Shown here: piece by piece, positions 33,632 through 42,726 of the stretch | Position numbering within the stretch: position 1 is the first letter of the stretch | Layout: each line of letters begins with the position of its first letter | Source of the DNA: Gp7-AA6 sp036395755 | GTDB lineage: Bacteria; Acidobacteriota; Thermoanaerobaculia; UBA5066; Gp7-AA6 | NCBI GenBank assembly: GCA_036395755.1 | Contig: DASWCZ010000079.1 | Location: 1 to 64,000, forward strand | Length of the DNA: 64,000 nucleotides | Direction of reading: 5' to 3' | Position numbers and translations under genes: made by a program | Notes under the pieces: generated by a model | Seen by the model: the letters and a program-made list of their open reading frames with translations, nothing else | The model's database searches: none | What the model was told of the DNA's origin: nothing

Positions 33632-34027
33632 ATGAAAGGGAAGACAGAGGAAGCGACGTTGAACGGGTTTCTGGATCGTGGGAGCCACCTGAGCGGTGAT
33701 CTCAAGTTCGAGGACGGGTTCCGCATCGACGGAAAGTTCGAAGGAAAGATCACCTCGGGGAGCGAGCTCGTCGTCGGCGAGAACGCGGACGTCGAAGCGG
33801 AGATCCACGTCGAGAGACTCTCGGTCAACGGCACTCTGCGGGGAAACGTCGTCGCGACCGAGCGGATCGAGCTTCACCCGAAGGCCCGCGTGCTCGCGGA
33901 TCTGACGACACCCGCGCTCGCCATCGAGGAAGGAGCGTTCTTCCAGGGCTCTTGCAAGATGGGACAGGAAGCGCCCTCGAACGTGGTGGGGATGCCAGCG
34001 CCGGCAGCTGGAGAGCGGCGGGGCTAA
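33632..34027 (+). CDS. Bactofilin family cytoskeletal protein
   Basis: A 131-residue bactofilin, a beta-helical protein forming non-polar filaments. The repeating strands are visible: HLSGDLKFEDGFRIDGKFEG, KITSGSELVVGENADVEAEI, VERLSVNGTLRGNVVATERI. The start is ATG 33632, with AGGAAGGGG upstream. Short disordered ends are normal. Bactofilins encoded beside parAB in other bacteria help place ParA/ParB; the same link is likely here. It closes the mnm-par cluster before the ATP synthase operon. Confidence 0.92.
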   Translation: MKGKTEEATLNGFLDRGSHLSGDLKFEDGFRIDGKFEGKITSGSELVVGENADVEAEIHVERLSVNGTLRGNVVATERIELHPKARVLADLTTPALAIEEGAFFQGSCKMGQEAPSNVVGMPAPAAGERRG

Positions 34028-34100
34028 ACTACTGAATATACGTAACTTAGAGACATAAGCCTTCGATCCCAGCCCTCGGTCAAGCGTCCTTCCGTCCGGG

Positions 34101-34125
34101 TGATCTTGGACTTTGATCTTGGACT
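34101..34125. repeat. Tandem 12-bp repeat upstream of atp promoter
   Basis: TGATCTTGGACT occurs at 34101-34112 and 34114-34125, a 13-bp period. It ends 10 bases before the -35 of the atp promoter and could be a regulator site. The surrounding 34028-34100 holds nothing recognisable. Confidence 0.55.
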
Positions 34126-34135
34126 GCTCGTCGGT

Positions 34136-34164
34136 TTGACCGCTTCGGGAGCGTGTGCTATTCA
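34136..34164 (+). promoter_or_regulatory. ATP synthase operon promoter
   Basis: TTGACC (34136-34141), a 17-base spacer, TATTCA (34159-34164), about 85 bases before the first atp gene. Confidence 0.6.
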
Positions 34165-34249
34165 TCCGCGCTCCGGCGCGGTCACACAAGCGGTCTTCGT
34201 TCTCTCCCGGTCCGATCCCTAAAATCGCGAGGAAGGCGACGCCAGCTCC

Positions 34250-34684
34250 ATGATCAAAGCCCCCGACGTGACGCTTCTCTACGTGATGTTCGCGTTCGTC
34301 CTCTCGTACGCGATCCTGAAGCGCTTCCTCTTCGGGCCTCTCGGCGCGATCCTGGCGGAGCGGGACCGGGAAGGGCGCGAGGCGTCCCGGATTCACCAGG
34401 AGAGCTTGAGGGAGCTCGAGCGAACGGTCGCGGAGGCAGAGCGCCGGCTCGCGGAAGCGCGGCGCGAGGCGTTGAGGGAGCGCGAAGCGCTTCGCGCCGA
34501 AGGCCTCGCGAAATTCGAAAGCCAGCTGGCGCAGGCGCGCCAGGAAGCGACGACGTCCATCGAAGCCGCGAGTCGAGAGATCGGCGCCGAAGTGCAAAAG
34601 GCAGCGGCCGAGCTCTCGACCCGGGCGCGGGCGCTCGCCGTCCTGCTGGCGGAAAAAATCCTCGGACGGAAGCTCGCCGCGTGA
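34250..34684 (+). CDS. atpF: ATP synthase Fo subunit b (first copy, b'-like)
   Basis: A 144-residue peripheral-stalk subunit of F-type ATP synthase. One N-terminal membrane helix (LLYVMFAFVLSYAILKRFLF) is followed by GPLGAILAERDREGREA and a long charged coiled coil (ELERTVAEAERRLAEARREA). AGGAAGG lies before ATG 34250. With the second b-type gene just downstream this predicts a b/b' heterodimeric stalk. The stop overlaps the next start (GTGA). Confidence 0.9.
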   Translation: MIKAPDVTLLYVMFAFVLSYAILKRFLFGPLGAILAERDREGREASRIHQESLRELERTVAEAERRLAEARREALREREALRAEGLAKFESQLAQARQEATTSIEAASREIGAEVQKAAAELSTRARALAVLLAEKILGRKLAA

Positions 34685-35295
34685 TCGACGGCCGGAAGAG
34701 CGTTTCGGACGCGGGTCGGCGTCCGCTCGTCTGGGGGCTGTTCGGGAGCGTCCCGCTCGCGCAGCAGGAGGCCGGCGAGCACGCGGCCACTTTCCTGGGT
34801 CTGCCCCTCTGGCTCTGGCAGATCGTCAACCTGATCCTCTTTCTGGGCGTGATGCTGTATTTCGTGGCGCGGCCGCTCGCGGCGATGTTTCGAAAGCGCC
34901 AGCTCGAGGTCGAACAGCGGCTCGAGGAAGCGAAGGAGCTTCGCGCGGAAGCGGCGCGGCTCGAAGCGCAGGTGCACGACCGGATGGTCCGCCTCGACCA
35001 GGAAATCGTGGAGATCCGGGCCCGCGGGGTGGCGGAGGGAGAAGCCGAGCGCGCCGCTCTGTCGGAGAAGGCGGACCTGGAGGTGGAGCGCGTGCGCCGG
35101 GAGGCGGAAGAGGAAATCGGGCGACGTCTGGCCGCCGCGAAACAGGAGCTGCGTCGAACGGCAGCGGATCTGACCGCGGGCGCGGCGCGCGAGCTGCTTG
35201 CCGGAGAGATCAACGACGAGGACCGCCGGCGGCTCCTCGAGGAAAGTGTCGCGCGGCTCGCGGAGAAGAAGCGCTCGGAGAACGCGGGATCGTGA
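34681..35295 (+). CDS. atpF: ATP synthase Fo subunit b (second copy)
   Basis: A 204-residue b-type stalk subunit. About 45 N-terminal residues precede the membrane helix LWQIVNLILFLGVMLYFVAR; that segment (GLFGSVPLAQQEAGEHAATF) is longer than usual and might be a cleaved leader. The rest is a charged coiled coil (FRKRQLEVEQRLEEAKELRA onward). GTG 34681 overlaps the upstream b stop, and its own stop overlaps the delta start. Confidence 0.9.
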   Translation: MIDGRKSVSDAGRRPLVWGLFGSVPLAQQEAGEHAATFLGLPLWLWQIVNLILFLGVMLYFVARPLAAMFRKRQLEVEQRLEEAKELRAEAARLEAQVHDRMVRLDQEIVEIRARGVAEGEAERAALSEKADLEVERVRREAEEEIGRRLAAAKQELRRTAADLTAGAARELLAGEINDEDRRRLLEESVARLAEKKRSENAGS

Positions 35296-35822
35296 GCCGA
35301 TTCGCACGTCCCTACGCGCAGGCGTTTCTCGAGACGGTTCCGACGGGCTATGACGTCGAAGCTTTTCTCGCGGCGGCGGGGGCGATTCAGCGGGCGATCG
35401 CACAGGACGCGCGCCTGAAGCACTTCCTCATGGCTCCAGCCATTCCGGTCGACGCGAAGCGCCGGGTCTCAGATGACCTTGCCGCCCGGGCCGGCGTCGA
35501 CGAATTCGGCCGCCGGTTCCTCCGACTCGTCCTCGAGAAGCGGAGGATCGTGGCGCTGGCCGAGATCCTTTCGGCGATTCGCGCCGTGCACGATCGAAAA
35601 TCCGGGATCATGGAGGCGCGGGTCACGGTCGCTGCCCCGCTCGACGCCGCGGAGAGGGCCCGGATCGAGCAAGCGCTCGCACAGCAGATAAACCGCCGCG
35701 TGCGGATGAACGTCGAGGTGGATCCGAAGATCCTGGCCGGTTTCGTGGCGAGGGTCGGCAGCGAAGTCTTCGATGCGTCCGCGGCGCGGGCGATCGAGAG
35801 GTTCCACGAAACGGCTGGGTAA
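35292..35822 (+). CDS. atpH: ATP synthase F1 subunit delta
   Basis: A 176-residue delta subunit that caps the alpha3beta3 ring and holds the stalk. It begins MSRFARPYAQAFLETVPTGY and ends with the family segment NVEVDPKILAGFVARVGSEV then FDASAARAIERFHETAG. Length is normal. GTG 35292 overlaps the preceding stop. A short GGGGACAG element follows before atpA. Confidence 0.95.
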   Translation: MSRFARPYAQAFLETVPTGYDVEAFLAAAGAIQRAIAQDARLKHFLMAPAIPVDAKRRVSDDLAARAGVDEFGRRFLRLVLEKRRIVALAEILSAIRAVHDRKSGIMEARVTVAAPLDAAERARIEQALAQQINRRVRMNVEVDPKILAGFVARVGSEVFDASAARAIERFHETAG

Positions 35823-35830
35823 CCACGCTT

Positions 35831-35856
35831 GGGGACAGGTTTTAACCTGCACCCGG
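35831..35856 (+). repeat. Short GGGGACAG element, atpH-atpA gap
   Basis: Begins GGGGACAGGTTTTAACCTG and ends CACCCGG; the inner CAGGTT/AACCTG pair is a hairpin. It lies inside the ATP synthase operon between coupled genes. Confidence 0.65.
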
Positions 35857-35870
35857 ATGTACGGAGTGTT

Positions 35871-37403
<1,533 letters not shown>

Positions 37404-37437
37404 AGTTATTCGTACTTACGACTGAACTCCGGAAACC

Positions 37438-38319
37438 GTGGCTTCGCTCATCGACATCCGCCGGCGACTGAAGTCGGTCAAGAACACACAGCAGATCACC
37501 CGGGCCATGAAGATGGTCTCGGCGGCGAAGCTGCGGCGGGCGCAGGACCGGGTCATCGCCGCGCGGCCTTACGCGAAGGCGTTGCGCGAGGTCCTCGCCT
37601 CCGTCTCTTCGCGGGTGAAGGAAGCGCAGCACCCGCTCCTGGCCGCCCGCGAGGAGAGGCACGTCGCGCTCCTCGTCGTCGAGGGCGACAAGGGTCTGGC
37701 GGGGGCCTTCAACGCGAACATCAACCGCGCGGTCGCGGCCCTCCTCGCCGAGAAGAAGGAGTGGCAATCCGTCACGATCCTCCCGATCGGGAAGCGGGCG
37801 TTCGATTACTTCCGGCGGCGCAAGGCGACCCTCGCGCCGAAGGCCTATCCCGGAATCTTCGCGCGCGTGGAATACGCGCACGCGAAGGAGATCGCCGACT
37901 ACCTGACGGCGGAGTTCGTGGAGGGCCGGATCGACGCGGCCTACGCGGTGTACAACGAGTTCAAGTCGGTCATGACGCAGATCGTGCGCCGCGACCGGAT
38001 CCTCCCGATCTCCCGGTCGGAGACCGCGATCGCGGAAGCGGCCGCCTCGGGGGCTCCCGCCGTCGAGTACATCTACGAGCCGGATCCGGAGACCATCCTC
38101 GCGAAGCTTCTCCCGCGGTATCTCGAGTTCGTGATCTTCCGGATGCTGCTCGAATCGGCCGCCGCGGAGCACGGTGCGCGGATGACCGCGATGGAGTCGG
38201 CGACGAAGAACGCCGGCGACATGATCGACTCGCTGACGCTGACCTACAACCGCGCGCGCCAGGCGCGGATCACGAAGGAATTGATCGAGATCGTGTCGGG
38301 CGCGACGGCGCTCGAGTAG
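37438..38319 (+). CDS. atpG: ATP synthase F1 subunit gamma
   Basis: The 293-residue rotor shaft. Both coiled-coil ends are clear: MASLIDIRRRLKSVKNTQQI and TRAMKMVSAAKLRRAQDR at the start, MESATKNAGDMIDSLTLTYN and RARQARITKELIEIVSGATA at the end. VVEGDKGLAGAFNANINRAV is the conserved central part. The start is GTG 37438, 34 bases after atpA. Confidence 0.97.
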   Translation: MASLIDIRRRLKSVKNTQQITRAMKMVSAAKLRRAQDRVIAARPYAKALREVLASVSSRVKEAQHPLLAAREERHVALLVVEGDKGLAGAFNANINRAVAALLAEKKEWQSVTILPIGKRAFDYFRRRKATLAPKAYPGIFARVEYAHAKEIADYLTAEFVEGRIDAAYAVYNEFKSVMTQIVRRDRILPISRSETAIAEAAASGAPAVEYIYEPDPETILAKLLPRYLEFVIFRMLLESAAAEHGARMTAMESATKNAGDMIDSLTLTYNRARQARITKELIEIVSGATALE

Positions 38320-38340
38320 CCCAAAGGAGACGTGAGAGAC

Positions 38341-39789
38341 ATGGCAGAGCAGCAGATTGGTCGGGTCGTCCAGGTCATCGGCCCGGTTCTCGACGTCGAG
38401 TTTCCGGAGGGCCACCTGCCGCCGATCTTGAACGCGGTCGTGGTGAAGGACGAGGGCAAGGAAACCGGCATTCCCATCGACGTCATCGCGGAGGTCGCCC
38501 AGCACCTGGGCGAGAACCGAGTCCGGTGCATCTCGATGAAGCCGACCGACGGCATGGTGCGCGGCATGAAAGCCGTGGACACCGGCGGGACGATCACGAT
38601 GCCGGTGGGCGAGGAGACGCTCGGCCGGATCCTGAACGTGGTCGGGGAGCCGGTGGACGGGCTCGGTCCCGTCAATGCGAAGGAGCGCTGGCCGATTCAC
38701 CGCGATCCGCCGAGCTACGAAGACCAGTCGACCGAGGTGGAGATGTTCGAGACCGGGATCAAGGTCATCGATCTTCTCGAGCCGTACTCGAAGGGGGGCA
38801 AGACGGGTCTCTTCGGCGGCGCCGGAGTCGGCAAGACCGTCATCGTGCTGGAGCTCATCAACAACGTCGCCATCCATCACGGCGGCTACTCTGTCTTCGC
38901 GGGCGTCGGCGAGCGCACGCGCGAGGGCAACGACCTGTATCTCGAGATGACCGAATCGGGAGTCATCACGCCGGGCGATCCGAAGAAGTCGAAGGCCGCG
39001 TTGATCTACGGGCAGATGACCGAGCCGCCGGGCGCGCGCCTGCGGGTCGGCCTTTCGGGCCTGACGGTCGCCGAGTACTTCCGCGACGTCGAGGGAAAGG
39101 ACGTCATCCTCTTCATCGACAACATCTTCCGATTCACCCAGGCCGGCTCGGAAGTGTCGGCGCTCCTGGGGCGCATGCCGTCCGCGGTCGGGTACCAGCC
39201 GAATCTCGCGACCGAGATGGGCGAGCTACAGGAACGCATCACCTCGACCAAGAAAGGATCGATCACCTCGGTGCAGGCGATCTACGTCCCGGCGGACGAC
39301 CTGACCGACCCGGCCCCCGCGACCGCGTTCGCGCACCTCGACGCGACGACCGTTCTCTCGCGCCAGATCGCGGAGCTCGGCATCTACCCGGCGGTCGATC
39401 CGCTCTCCTCGACGTCGAAGATCCTCTCGCCGCGCATCGTGGGCGAGGAGCACTACGGCGTCGCGCGCGCAGTCCAGGCGATCCTGCAGAAATACAAGGA
39501 CCTCCAGGACATCATCGCGATCCTCGGAATCGACGAGCTCTCCGATGACGACAAGCTGACGGTGGCCCGCGCGCGAAAGATCCAGAAGTTCCTGTCGCAG
39601 CCGTTCTTCGTCGCGGCGCAATTCACGGGCCTCGAAGGCCGCTACGTGAAGATCGCCGACTCGATCAAGGGCTTCTCCGAGATCGTCGAAGGCAAATGCG
39701 ACGACATGCCCGAGCAGTCGTTCTTCATGGTCGGGACGATCGAGGAAGCGCGGGAGAGAGCGGAGAAGCTCGCGAAAGAGGCGGCGTAA
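38341..39789 (+). CDS. atpD: ATP synthase F1 subunit beta
   Basis: The 482-residue catalytic subunit. The P-loop is GLFGGAGVGKTVIVLELINN, followed by the catalytic glutamate in FAGVGERTREGNDLYLEM and the Walker B in KDVILFIDNIFRFTQAGSEV. The DELSDDD segment in the C-terminal domain (GIDELSDDDKLTVARARKIQ) is normal. ATG 38341 lies 11 bases after AAAGGAG; GTG 38332 is too close. In most operons atpC follows directly; here it comes 2.5 kb later. Confidence 0.98.
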   Translation: MAEQQIGRVVQVIGPVLDVEFPEGHLPPILNAVVVKDEGKETGIPIDVIAEVAQHLGENRVRCISMKPTDGMVRGMKAVDTGGTITMPVGEETLGRILNVVGEPVDGLGPVNAKERWPIHRDPPSYEDQSTEVEMFETGIKVIDLLEPYSKGGKTGLFGGAGVGKTVIVLELINNVAIHHGGYSVFAGVGERTREGNDLYLEMTESGVITPGDPKKSKAALIYGQMTEPPGARLRVGLSGLTVAEYFRDVEGKDVILFIDNIFRFTQAGSEVSALLGRMPSAVGYQPNLATEMGELQERITSTKKGSITSVQAIYVPADDLTDPAPATAFAHLDATTVLSRQIAELGIYPAVDPLSSTSKILSPRIVGEEHYGVARAVQAILQKYKDLQDIIAILGIDELSDDDKLTVARARKIQKFLSQPFFVAAQFTGLEGRYVKIADSIKGFSEIVEGKCDDMPEQSFFMVGTIEEARERAEKLAKEAA

Positions 39790-39809
39790 GACGGCTGTCG
39801 TAGCGCGCC

Positions 39810-39905
39810 GTCTAACATGGCGTTGCGGCGGACTCGCCGCCTCGCATTCGCTCGAGCCGCTCGCTACGCTCGCTCGGCTCACCGCTGAACGCCCGACCGT
39901 TAGGC
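39810..39905 (+). other. attC-like integron recombination site 1
   Basis: A 96-bp imperfect palindrome with attC architecture. R'' is GTCTAAC (39810-39816), then L'' GGCGTTG; at the far end L' TGAACGCC and R' GTTAGGC (39899-39905). GTCTAAC matches RYYYAAC, GTTAGGC matches GTTRRRY, and the L'' arm carries one extra G compared with L', as in real attC sites. The centre is a GC-rich palindromic arm. It begins 20 bases after the atpD stop. Confidence 0.75.
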
Positions 39906-39946
39906 GTGCTTAGATGATCATTGAACGTAGGGTTCTGGAATAATAA

Positions 39947-40592
39947 ATGACGATATTCGGCAGACTTCGCTCGTCTCTCGCGATTGCGGCGCTGATTCCT
40001 TGCGGAGTCGCCACCGCGCAGAACCTCATTCGGGACCCGACGTTCTCGTCGGGGATCGGGGCTTGGACCACGCGAGGCGCACTGCCCTCAAGATTGGACT
40101 GGAATGGAGGTCCAGGGGCTGATGGAGCAGTTGGCTTCGCCCGACTGAGCGCACTGACTGGAGGTCCAGGAGCGTTCTTCGGAAGAGTCTGCCTTCCAGC
40201 CCGACCAGGGGTGGTCTATTTATGGGGGCGGCTATCTCCGATTTCTGTCTGCCCCAGATGCTAGTGCCCAGTTCACCCTTAGCTTCTCGGGGGACTCCGC
40301 TTGCGCAGGTCCTATTCTCCTTCACGCTGGTGGTCCCCAACTCTCTGGCTCTCTGGCGAGCCCTAACACGTGGTATCTGAGACCAGGGCAAGATGTCGCT
40401 GCTCCCTCAGGCGCCAACAGCGTTAGCTTTGAGATTCAGCTCACCACCTTGTCTAACCCTCTCCGCAGTGTTGACTTCGACAATGTATATTTCGGCCCCC
40501 CAGCCGTCGTTCCGATGCTTTCAATCTCGAACCTACTGCTTCTGGCCGCCGCAATGGCAGCCGTAGGTCTCTGGCGCTTAGCGAGTCGATGA
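39947..40592 (+). pseudogene. Frameshifted secreted protein with IPTL-like sorting tail
   Basis: One coding sequence split by a frameshift. ATG 39947 opens a signal peptide (MTIFGRLRSSLAIAALIPCG, then VATAQ) and NLIRDPTFSSGIGAWTTRGA, a typical carbohydrate-binding-like opening, but a stop comes at 40262. In another frame the protein continues from about 40220 (YGGGYLRFLSAPDASAQFTL) to 40592, ending with VPMLSISNLLLLAAAMAAVG and LWRLASR. Removing one T from TTT at 40219-40221 restores a single frame of about 214 residues. The tail (short motif, hydrophobic helix, basic end) resembles IPTL/PEP-CTERM exosortase signals. Base use is less GC-rich than the neighbours, fitting a transferred cassette. 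It could be a sequencing error. Confidence 0.75.
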
Positions 40593-40749
40593 ATGTCTCT
40601 GCCCCAAGAACTGGCTTCATTCTGGATCCGCCATTGAAGCCGCAAACTGTATGCTCTTAGCATATCTGGCTGTTGCCGATATTTCAGACTTAGGTAGGAA
40701 TGGAGACGGCCGCCAGGCCGAGCGAGCGGTCCGACCGGGGAACAACGGC

Positions 40750-40838
40750 CATACATGGTATTGAAGCGGACTCGCCGGCCTCGCATTCGCTCGGGCCCAG
40801 GTTTTGCTCGCTCGGCCTGGCGCGGAACGTCCGTCTCG
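40750..40838 (+). other. attC-like site 2, degenerate
   Basis: The middle of this stretch is clearly related to attC-like site 1: ATGG-N-TTG, GCGGACTCGCCG, CCTCGCATTCGCTCG, GCTCGCTCGGC and GGAACG in the same order. The outer R boxes are eroded (ATAC in place of TAAC; no GTTRRRY), so recombination here is probably no longer possible. It follows the frameshifted gene, as expected for the 3' end of a cassette. The rest of 40593-40851 holds nothing recognisable. Confidence 0.6.
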
Positions 40839-40851
40839 ACTGGAGACTTCT

Positions 40852-41304
40852 ATGGGCAGGATCACTCGTCGCGACTTCGTAAGTATTAGTGCCGCGGGCG
40901 GGCTCATAGCTCTTGGATCTGATCCGGCACGCTTTGACCGCCGGCGGGATGAAAGCAAAGGAGGAAGACCGATGCCGTTCTATCTGACCCGGTTCAGTTA
41001 CACGCCAGCGACTTGGGCGAAGCTCATCAAGAACCCCGAAGACCGCCGAGCGGCAGCCAGGCAGTACATCGAGGCGGTCGGCGGAAAGCTGCACGGTTTC
41101 TGGTATGCCTTAGGCGATCACGACGGATACAATTTGTGGGAGGCTCCGGATAACGTCTCGATAGCAGCCACGACGATCGCGATCAACGCCGGCGGAGCGC
41201 TGAGCTCCCTCCAGACGACTGCCTTGCTGACCGTCGAGGAGACGCTCGCAGCCCTGAAGAAAGCCTCATCGATCAAGTATCGGCCACCGGGAGAAAAGGG
41301 ATAG
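40852..41304 (+). CDS. GYD domain protein with Tat-like N terminus
   Basis: Two starts are possible. ATG 40852, preceded by GGAG, gives 150 residues whose N terminus MGRITRRDFVSISAAGGLIA looks like a twin-arginine signal. ATG 40972, preceded by the very strong AAAGGAGGAA, gives 110 residues: MPFYLTRFSYTPATWAKLIK, then GGKLHGFWYALGDHDGYNLW, EAPDNVSIAATTIAINAGG and TALLTVEETLAALKKASS. The latter is a complete GYD-type dimeric alpha/beta-barrel protein; function is generally unknown for this family. The upstream part may be the remains of a fused signal. It lies in the cassette-like zone between atpD and atpC. Confidence 0.8.
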   Translation: MGRITRRDFVSISAAGGLIALGSDPARFDRRRDESKGGRPMPFYLTRFSYTPATWAKLIKNPEDRRAAARQYIEAVGGKLHGFWYALGDHDGYNLWEAPDNVSIAATTIAINAGGALSSLQTTALLTVEETLAALKKASSIKYRPPGEKG

Positions 41305-41334
41305 CAGCACTCCCCGCTCGAATCGGTCTTGGTC

Positions 41335-41404
41335 TATCAACGCTCGGCGCCTGACCAGGAGTTGTGGGTTCGGCGCCGCGCTTCGCCAGGCGACCGTTGG
41401 CCGT
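41335..41404 (+). other. Possible third attC-like remnant
   Basis: An imperfect inverted repeat follows the GYD gene: ATCAACGCTCGGCGCCTG on the left against CGCCAGGCGACCGTTGGCC on the right. The position fits a cassette end, but the core boxes do not match well. The remaining part of the 216-base gap before the SDR gene shows only the -10 element at 41507. Confidence 0.3.
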
Positions 41405-41506
41405 CGATGGTGAGGTGCCCTACCCGAGACCCGGTGCCTCGACAGACTTCGACCATCCCGACCGAGGGGAGAACAGCGCCGTCTGAGGTTGCGAGGCGCC
41501 TTCGGT

Positions 41507-41512
41507 GATAAT
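41507..41512 (+). promoter_or_regulatory. -10-like element, SDR gene
   Basis: GATAAT eight bases before the SDR ATG, no ribosome site between them; consistent with a leaderless message. Confidence 0.4.
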
Positions 41513-41520
41513 CCGGCGCC

Positions 41521-42315
41521 ATGGATCTCGGAATCGCCGGCCGCGTGGCGATGGTCGCGGCAGCGAGCAAGGGCATCGGGCGAGGGGTCGCGACGGCGCT
41601 CCTCGGCGAAGGATGCCGCGTGTCGATCTGCGCGCGGACGGCGGAGCAGCTCGAGTCGGCGCGGGAGGAAATGGCCGCGGCGGCGCCGATCACGGAAGTC
41701 CTGGGCGTTCCGTGCGACGTGACCAAGGAGGAAGAGCTCGCCGCCTGGCACCGCGTGACCGTGTCCCGGTTCGGCCCGGTCGAGATCCTCGTCACGAACA
41801 CGGGAGGACCGCCCGCCGCGCGATTCCTGGACCTGACGGAAGCCCAGTGGCGCGAGGGGATCGAAGGGGTGCTCTTCAACGTCGTGCGCCTCTGCCGGCT
41901 CGTCCTTCCGGAGATGCGCAAGCGCCGCTGGGGCCGGATCGTGCACCTGACCTCGCTCGCCGCGAAGCAGCCGATCGAGCTCCTGACCGTGTCGAGCACC
42001 CTGCGCGCCGGCCTCTCCGCGCTCACCAAGACGATGTCCAACGAGTTCGCGGGCGAAGGCGTCCTCGTCAACGCGGTCATGCCCGGGCACATCCTGACGG
42101 ACCGCCAGGTCGAATTGAACGAAATCCGCTCCCGCGAGGAGGGAATCTCCGCCGACGACTACACTCGACGGCTCGCTGCGGCGATCCCGCTCCACCGCCA
42201 TGGCCGGCCGGAAGAGATCGGCGACGTCGTCGCCTTTCTCGCGAGCGAGCGGGCGAGTTACGTCACGGGCGCCACCCTGCAGGTGGACGGCGGAGTCATT
42301 CAGAGCACGTTCTGA
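41521..42315 (+). CDS. SDR family oxidoreductase, atypical active site
   Basis: A 264-residue Rossmann protein of the short-chain dehydrogenase family: MVAAASKGIGRGVATALLGE (cofactor loop; TGxxxGxG is changed to AAxxxGxG), LVTNTGGPPAARFLDL, VHLTSLAAKQPIELLTVSS, VNAVMPGHILTDR and the ending YVTGATLQVDGGVIQSTF. The classical YxxxK is missing: the aligned region reads SSTLRAG. Similar clades lacking the tyrosine exist. Activity and substrate are unknown. It lies 13 bases before atpC, so it is probably transcribed with it, an unusual neighbour for ATP synthase. Confidence 0.88.
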   Translation: MDLGIAGRVAMVAAASKGIGRGVATALLGEGCRVSICARTAEQLESAREEMAAAAPITEVLGVPCDVTKEEELAAWHRVTVSRFGPVEILVTNTGGPPAARFLDLTEAQWREGIEGVLFNVVRLCRLVLPEMRKRRWGRIVHLTSLAAKQPIELLTVSSTLRAGLSALTKTMSNEFAGEGVLVNAVMPGHILTDRQVELNEIRSREEGISADDYTRRLAAAIPLHRHGRPEEIGDVVAFLASERASYVTGATLQVDGGVIQSTF

Positions 42316-42328
42316 CGAGAGGAAGCCG

Positions 42329-42724
42329 ATGAAACTCAAGCTGAAGGTCGTCACGCCCACCCGCACCGTGGTCGATTCCGAGGCCGACTTTGTCGAGATG
42401 CCCGGCGAGCTCGGTTACCTGGGCATCCTGCCAGGACACACTCCGCTCATCACGGTCGTCAAGACGGGCGTCCTCTCCTTCAAGAGTGACGGTTCCGAGC
42501 GCGCCCTTGCGATTACGGCGGGCTTCGCGGAGGTCTCGAACGACGTCGTGACCGTTCTCGCGGACTCGGCCGACCAACCGTCCGAGGTCGACGTCGCGGC
42601 GGCGGAGCGGGAGCGCGCGCAGGCGGAGGAGGAATTGAAGACGGCGGGCCGGGAAACGCTCGAGCAGATCCGATCGAAGCTCGAGCTGGCCGAGGCGAGG
42701 CTCGCGGTGGCGAAGCGGAGCTGA
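42329..42724 (+). CDS. atpC: ATP synthase F1 subunit epsilon
   Basis: A 131-residue epsilon subunit, part of the central rotor and an inhibitor of ATP hydrolysis. The beta-sandwich is seen in KLKVVTPTRTVVDSEADFVE, MPGELGYLGILPGHTPLIT and FAEVSNDVVTVLADSADQP, then the two C-terminal helices with ERERAQAEEELKTAGRETLE. GAGAGGAAG is the ribosome site before ATG 42329. Detached from atpD by 2.5 kb of foreign-looking DNA plus the SDR gene. Confidence 0.95.
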   Translation: MKLKLKVVTPTRTVVDSEADFVEMPGELGYLGILPGHTPLITVVKTGVLSFKSDGSERALAITAGFAEVSNDVVTVLADSADQPSEVDVAAAERERAQAEEELKTAGRETLEQIRSKLELAEARLAVAKRS

Positions 42725-42726
42725 CT

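Noticed and set aside
35800..35811. GTTCCACGAAAC in atpH considered as a parS site
   Set aside because: Two bases are missing from the centre of the palindrome.
40436..41094. Open minus-strand frames across the cassette zone
   Set aside because: No ribosome site or family similarity, and they oppose the frameshifted gene and the GYD gene.
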